DNA of 64,000 nucleotides, taken from NCBI RefSeq assembly GCF_018343665.1, contig NZ_JAGYPM010000004.1, forward strand, positions 708,381 to 772,380, read 5' to 3'. A model generated the notes under the pieces. That model saw nothing but the letters and a program-made list of their open reading frames with translations. It searched no databases and was not told the DNA's origin. Source of the stretch: Cytobacillus citreus. GTDB lineage: Bacteria > Bacillota > Bacilli > Bacillales > Cytobacillaceae. The position numbers and the translations under genes are program-made. Positions 60,115-64,000 of the stretch are shown one piece after another; position 1 is the stretch's first letter; each line of letters starts with the position of its first letter.

Positions 60115-61942
60115 TGAATTGAAAAGACCGTTTCAATATAAAAGAAATTCTTTATTAAATATGGAAAAAGAAGAAGCGTCTACCAAAAAGAGGCCAAAAT
60201 CTAACAACTACAAGCAAACATTAAAAAGAATCTGGCAATTTCTTTCCTTTAATAAAGGGCTTTTACTACTTGTTCTTTTTATGGTACTCCTTAGTTCTTT
60301 ATTGGGCTTACTTGGACCATTTTTGGTGGGAATGGCAATCGATGAATATATTGTAAAGAAGAGCAGTGATGGGTTTATTCCGCTTCTCCTTGGACTTGCG
60401 GGAATCTATGTTGTGTACTCACTTTCCATTTGGTTTCAAAATTACTGGATGATTGGCATCGCTCAAAACACAGTCTATGAAATGAGAACAAAGTTATTTC
60501 AGCATTTGCATAAGCTGCCGATCGCTTTTTTCGATAAGCGTCAGCACGGGGAATTAATGAGCAGAATGACAAATGATATTGAAAATGTCAGTTCAACCTT
60601 AAACAGCTCTGTCATTCAAGTTTTTTCGAGCCTAATTACTCTTATTGGCACGATATCAGTCATGCTTTGGCTTAGTCCATTATTAACTTTACTTACATTG
60701 ATTATCGTTCCTCTTATGTTTTTCGGGATGAAATGGATCACGAAGAGAACAGGAGAATTGTTTAAGGAACAGCAAAAAAATCTGGGTGAATTAAATGGCT
60801 TCATAGAGGAAACGATTTCAGGACAAAGAATTATTAAAACCTTTTCTCAGGAAAGGAAAGTGATAGCTGAATTTACGGAAAAAGCAGAACGGTTAAAAGG
60901 AGCAGGCTATTGGGCACAAACCTATTCTGGTTTTATACCAAAGCTGATGAACTTTCTAAATAATTTTAGCTTCACGATTATCGCGGGAATAGGAGGGATA
61001 CTAGCCTTAAAAGGCATGATATCAATCGGAGTGATTGTTATTTTTGCTGAGTATTCACGCTCCTTTACACGTCCTCTTAATGATCTTGCCAACCAGTTTA
61101 ATACATTGCTTTCCGCTATTGCTGGTGCGGAAAGAGTGTTTGAAATACTAGATGAAGAGGATGAGTTTCTGCATGAGAATGATCTTCGGGAGCTAAATGA
61201 TGTAAGGGGAGACGTCGAATTTAGGAACGTAACTTTTTCTTATGAAGAGGAAAATCAAACTGTTAAGAATATTGATCTCCACGTTTTCCCTGGTGAAACG
61301 GCGGCATTTGTTGGTTCTACAGGTGCAGGGAAAACAACAATGATTAATTTGCTCTCTCGATTTTATGAGGTGGATAGTGGGTGTATATTAATCGATGGTC
61401 AAGATATTTCTGATATAAAAAGGGAAAGCCTAAGACAGCATATGGGTTTTGTTTTACAAGATTCATTCTTATTTCAAGGTACTGTAATAGAAAATATTCG
61501 TTATGGAAGACTGTCAGCAACAGAAGAGGAAGTCGTAACGGCAGCAAAATTGGCAAATGCACATTCATTTATTATGAAGCTCCCTCATCAATATGATTCA
61601 GTTTTAAATCAAGATGGAAGCGGTATTAGTCAGGGGCAAAAGCAGCTATTATCAATTGCTAGAGCATTTCTTGCCAATCCGACTATTTTAATTTTGGATG
61701 AAGCAACAAGCAGCATTGATACTGTGACTGAATTAAAGATTCAAGCAGTCCTAAAAGAATTAATGAAGGGAAGAACATGCTTTGTGATTGCCCACCGTTT
61801 AAACACCGTCCAAAATGCAAATCGTATTTTTGTTCTTGATAAAGGAAGAATTGTTGAAGAGGGCACGCATGACTTTCTTATAAAGCAGGAAGGAGTTTAT
61901 TTTCAGCTGCATAGTAATGCTGAAGCATCAACTAATATTTGA
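60107..61942 (+). CDS. Heterodimeric ABC exporter subunit with catalytic site (YfiC-like)
   Basis: A 611-residue half-transporter with a longer N-terminal extension (about 1-45), six helices, and an NBD with Walker A GSTGAGKTT (about 403), Q-loop FVLQDSFLFQG, Walker B TILILDEATSSID with the catalytic Glu, and H-loop VIAHRLNTV. Its signature reads ISQGQKQLL, so the first Gly of LSGGQ is lost. Combined with the altered Walker B and H-loop of the partner, this defines one degenerate and one active ATP site, as in BmrCD, LmrCD and TM287/288. It is translated with the 58384 gene. Substrate unknown. Confidence 0.9.
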   Translation: MLNELKRPFQYKRNSLLNMEKEEASTKKRPKSNNYKQTLKRIWQFLSFNKGLLLLVLFMVLLSSLLGLLGPFLVGMAIDEYIVKKSSDGFIPLLLGLAGIYVVYSLSIWFQNYWMIGIAQNTVYEMRTKLFQHLHKLPIAFFDKRQHGELMSRMTNDIENVSSTLNSSVIQVFSSLITLIGTISVMLWLSPLLTLLTLIIVPLMFFGMKWITKRTGELFKEQQKNLGELNGFIEETISGQRIIKTFSQERKVIAEFTEKAERLKGAGYWAQTYSGFIPKLMNFLNNFSFTIIAGIGGILALKGMISIGVIVIFAEYSRSFTRPLNDLANQFNTLLSAIAGAERVFEILDEEDEFLHENDLRELNDVRGDVEFRNVTFSYEEENQTVKNIDLHVFPGETAAFVGSTGAGKTTMINLLSRFYEVDSGCILIDGQDISDIKRESLRQHMGFVLQDSFLFQGTVIENIRYGRLSATEEEVVTAAKLANAHSFIMKLPHQYDSVLNQDGSGISQGQKQLLSIARAFLANPTILILDEATSSIDTVTELKIQAVLKELMKGRTCFVIAHRLNTVQNANRIFVLDKGRIVEEGTHDFLIKQEGVYFQLHSNAEASTNI

Positions 61943-61971
61943 TAAATTATGAAAAAAATTAAATTGATCTA

Positions 61972-62010
61972 AGACAGGCTGTAGCAATATATCTAATGCC
62001 TGTCTTTATT
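61972..62010 (+). terminator. Terminator after ABC exporter operon
   Basis: AGACAGGC and GCCTGTCT arms with an 18-base loop and a short T-rich tail. The 390-bp gap to the next gene otherwise holds only its promoter region and the palindrome at 62288. Confidence 0.6.
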
Positions 62011-62287
62011 ATTTATTCAATATCCCTGTGGCTCTCAATTACTGAAAGGAAATTCTAGTTAGTTACTCATGCTATCAAAAGGTGATTAGTAAATTATGTT
62101 CACAGAATAGTCATATACTGTAAATTATTTGTGAAGAAATGGTGAAGTCCATTGGCACTAGGGATTTTATCGAGTATATTAAAAGTGTAGAAAGAAAGTT
62201 AAAACATTCACGAAGTTGACAATTTTCTTTCTTTGAAAAAGCTGGCCGGCTTTATAACCTTTATAAGGTAAAAATTTTTTAATAAGT

Positions 62288-62306
62288 ATTGTGAATCCGT
62301 CACAAT
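62288..62306. promoter_or_regulatory. Perfect palindrome ATTGTGA-N5-TCACAAT upstream of DoxX gene
   Basis: The 7-5-7 palindrome lies 27 bp before the start codon, an operator position. The half-site TTGTGA/TCACAA resembles Rex and FNR-type sites, both of which normally have a spacer of six; here it is five. It suggests redox- or quinone-responsive repression of the DoxX gene. Confidence 0.6.
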
Positions 62307-62333
62307 ATATTTTGAAATCAGGAGATGATTACC

Positions 62334-62831
62334 ATGAAATGGTGGAAAACTCCGCAAGTAGCGGTATTATGGACAATATTAAGAATTTGGCTAGGATATC
62401 AATGGCTTACTGCTGGATGGCATAAAGTAACTGATGGCTTTGATGCGAGTGGATTCATGCAAGGGGCAATTGCTCAAGCAACGGGAGATCATCCTGCAGT
62501 TCAAGGCTGGTATGCAGCATTTTTAGAAAACTTTGCTTTACCAAACGCGGATTTATTCAGTACATTAGTAGCATATGGTGAAGTCCTAGTAGGTTTAGGA
62601 TTAATTCTAGGGGCAGCTACAATTCCGGCTTTAATCGCTGGTGCATTCATGAACCTTAACTTTTTATTAGCAGGAACTACAAGCACTAACCCTATGTTAT
62701 ACACTGAAGCAATTATTCTACTCTTTGCAGGAAGTGGTGCATATTACTGGGGTGTTGACCGCTTTGCAATCCCATATATTAAGAATCGCCTAGGCAAAGG
62801 TGGACAAGAAATTAATAAGCAAACTGCTTAA
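62334..62831 (+). CDS. DoxX family membrane protein (third in window)
   Basis: A 165-residue membrane protein with four helices. It has the thiosulfate:quinone oxidoreductase small-subunit DoxD-like pattern: TILRIWLGYQWLTAGWHKVT at the start, LFSTLVAYGEVLVGLGLILG in the middle, and AIILLFAGSGAYYWGVDRF at the end. In B. subtilis such proteins (MhqP-like) respond to quinone stress. ATG 62334 is chosen because CAGGAG lies 8-9 bases before it; the ATG at 62325 overlaps that RBS. It lies behind a perfect palindrome. Confidence 0.88.
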   Translation: MKWWKTPQVAVLWTILRIWLGYQWLTAGWHKVTDGFDASGFMQGAIAQATGDHPAVQGWYAAFLENFALPNADLFSTLVAYGEVLVGLGLILGAATIPALIAGAFMNLNFLLAGTTSTNPMLYTEAIILLFAGSGAYYWGVDRFAIPYIKNRLGKGGQEINKQTA

Positions 62832-62855
62832 ATAAAATACAGGATTAGAAATAAG

Positions 62856-62880
62856 AAGCCGGGGTTCCCCGGCTTTTTAT
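62856..62880 (+). terminator. Terminator after DoxX gene
   Basis: AGCCGGGG-TT-CCCCGGCT followed by TTTTAT. Confidence 0.88.
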
Positions 62881-62885
62881 TTCAT

Positions 62886-63077
62886 TTATTTATTCCTTTG
62901 CTTTTCTTTTACTCTTTGGTTTGCAGCATTTGCACGAGCCTGAGCTTCAAGATCATCTCGATCTGCAAGCTCTTCAGAGAATTCTTCATCAATGCCATCG
63001 GATTTCATATTTTTAGGTACTTGTGGGAGTGATGCTTTGTTTTTATCCCGAGATCTTTGTCCGCGTGAACGCCCCAT
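62886..63077 (-). CDS. yfhD: YfhD family small protein
   Basis: A 63-residue charged protein starting MGRSRGQRSRDKNKASLPQV, followed by PKNMKSDGIDEEFSEELAD, the typical YfhD pattern of Bacillaceae. The ATG at 63077 has AAAGGGG upstream; an earlier start at 63098 would read through the RBS. yfhE and yfhF lie next, as in B. subtilis. Function unknown. Confidence 0.85.
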   Translation of the reverse strand: MGRSRGQRSRDKNKASLPQVPKNMKSDGIDEEFSEELADRDDLEAQARANAANQRVKEKQRNK

Positions 63078-63169
63078 GTCAAAAACCCCTTTCAGCATAA
63101 AAGTACGGAAACTAAATAAAGGCTTCCATACATTATTTTCTACACTTCACAAAAAACTATTTGTGGAAA

Positions 63170-63295
63170 TTAATGCTTCGAATGTTTGTCCACATAGCCG
63201 CCAGCCCGGTCAGCCATTTTAAATTCGCGTGAGTAAAGGACCTCCTGAGTAGCAGATAATGATCGTTTCTTCTTATCCTTCGTTTTCTTATCCAT
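63170..63295 (-). CDS. yfhE: YfhE-like small protein
   Basis: A 41-residue basic protein, MDKKTKDKKKRSLSATQEVL, then YSREFKMADRAGGYVDKHSK, matching the YfhE-like family (TQEV-Y-REF core). ATG 63295 follows AAAGGATGATCC. Too short for routine ORF calls, but composition, RBS and place between yfhF and yfhD (as in B. subtilis) support it. Role unknown. Confidence 0.85.
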   Translation of the reverse strand: MDKKTKDKKKRSLSATQEVLYSREFKMADRAGGYVDKHSKH

Positions 63296-63371
63296 TTGGA
63301 TCATCCTTTCAATTTTTGATAAAACTTCACACCACCCTTATTTTTCCCTTTTTAGAAAAGTTTGATACTCA

Positions 63372-64000
63372 TTACTTGTAGAAGTCTACTAAAGCAGGTT
63401 TTAAATGATCGTATTGAAATGAATAGCCATGAGATGTCAAGGCTGCTGGAAGAACCTTTTGGCCTTCGAGTACGAGAAGGCTCATTTCTCCTAATACAGC
63501 TTTCAGGGCAAAAACTGGTGCAGGAATCCAATGTGGCCGGTGTAAAACCTCGCCAAGCGTCTGACCAAATTCTCTCATAGATACCGGATTTGGAGAGGTA
63601 AAGTTGACGGGCCCTTCAAAATCAGTTTGATTTATGGCAAATATTATTCCATTTATGACATCCTTTAAATGAATCCATGACACCCATTGATTTCCTGATC
63701 CTACTGTTCCACCAGCAAATAATTTGTAAGGAAGGGCAATCCGCGGCAATGCTCCATCTGTTTTATCTAGAATAATGCCAAAGCGACAACAAACAACCCT
63801 TATATTTAATTCTCTTGCTTTAAAAGCTTCAGCCTCCCATTGTTGAACAGTGGCAGCAAGAAAGTCTTTTCCATGCTCCCTTGAACTCTCTGTAAAAGTC
63901 TTCTCTAAAGATGTTCCATAAAAACCGACAGCACTCGCGTTAATTAATAAGGAAGGCCTCTTTCTCAATTGGCCGCAAATGCGCAGCACTTCCTTTGTTG
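63372..64000 (-). CDS. yfhF: YfhF-like NAD-dependent epimerase (TIGR01777), cut by right edge
   Basis: The C-terminal 209 residues of an atypical short-chain dehydrogenase/epimerase of the TIGR01777 type (SDR39U1, SulA-like). The SDR active-site region appears as SLLINASAVGFYG, where Tyr is the catalytic residue; VVCCRFGIILDKTDGALPRIALP and WVSWIHLKDVI are family motifs, and the end reads ALTSHGYSFQYDHLKPAL. The N-terminal Rossmann part lies beyond 64000; the frame is open to the edge. Its substrate is unknown. Confidence 0.9.
   Translation of the reverse strand, partial: TKEVLRICGQLRKRPSLLINASAVGFYGTSLEKTFTESSREHGKDFLAATVQQWEAEAFKARELNIRVVCCRFGIILDKTDGALPRIALPYKLFAGGTVGSGNQWVSWIHLKDVINGIIFAINQTDFEGPVNFTSPNPVSMREFGQTLGEVLHRPHWIPAPVFALKAVLGEMSLLVLEGQKVLPAALTSHGYSFQYDHLKPALVDFYK

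Overview
The window is a chromosomal stretch from a low-GC, endospore-forming type Firmicute of the family Bacillaceae (Bacillus sensu lato). Signs of this are the yfhD-yfhE-yfhF block at the right end, strong AGGAGG-type ribosome binding sites with GTG and TTG starts, a TPP-riboswitch thiXYZ operon, SigV-like sigma/anti-sigma genes, CgoX, MsmX-type ATPases and typical Bacillaceae intergenic repeats. I cannot name the species. No rRNA, tRNA or CRISPR array was seen.

Layout. 1-900: debris, an IS91-type transposase fragment with an in-frame stop fused to a frameshifted FtsW/RodA-like gene remnant. 0.9-2.75 kb: ECF sigma factor and its membrane anti-sigma factor. 3-6.6 kb: SstT serine/threonine symporter, a lipoprotein and a YgjP-like metallopeptidase. 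6.9-10.75 kb (minus): a TPP riboswitch, then thiY, an MTH1187-type thiamine-binding gene, thiX, thiZ and tatD, an operon for import of thiamine pyrimidine precursor. 11-16.2 kb: small enzymes (DUF1801, two VOC proteins, DoxX, Nudix), a YceG-like/trypsin-like protease fusion and a DUF2262 protein. 16.4-22.7 kb: GalT-like gene, nagA, a stand-alone MsmX-type ATPase with an unusual leader, an orphan histidine kinase and a PucR-type regulator.

23.0-40.4 kb is the main feature: about 17 kb of plus-strand genes for cell-wall amino-sugar salvage. In order: tandem-GNAT acetyltransferase, murQ, AmiE-like amidase, nagZ, a complete carbohydrate ABC importer (binding protein, two permeases, ATPase), YesL-like DUF624 protein, MupG-like DUF871 6-phospho-muramidase, BadF-type amino-sugar kinase, PIG-L/LmbE deacetylase, NamZ-like DUF1343 exo-muramidase, second tandem-GNAT, MurR/RpiR regulator and anmK. 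In B. subtilis the comparable cluster uses the MurP PTS transporter and secreted hydrolases. Here no PTS gene is present, and NagZ, NamZ and AmiE lack signal peptides. The simplest reading is that muropeptides or glycan fragments are imported whole, stripped of peptide, cut, phosphorylated, converted by MurQ to GlcNAc-6-P and deacetylated by NagA (17.7 kb). A cre-like site lies just upstream.

40.5-55.4 kb: secreted TIMP/NTR-like protein, DoxX, cgoX, 52-bp tandem repeats, AraC/GyrI regulator, brnQ, CynX-type MFS, DUF1360, OatA-like O-acetyltransferase, GNAT, a structured IS605-type RNA remnant, a two-gene membrane operon, and ddh (meso-diaminopimelate dehydrogenase). 55.4-57.3 kb is a mosaic with a plasmid-like GC-rich segment, a K+ channel gene and an IS3 remnant, bounded by two copies of the ddh terminator region. 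57.5-64 kb: a lipoprotein, a heterodimeric ABC exporter pair (YfiB/YfiC type), a DoxX gene behind a perfect palindrome, and yfhD, yfhE and partial yfhF.
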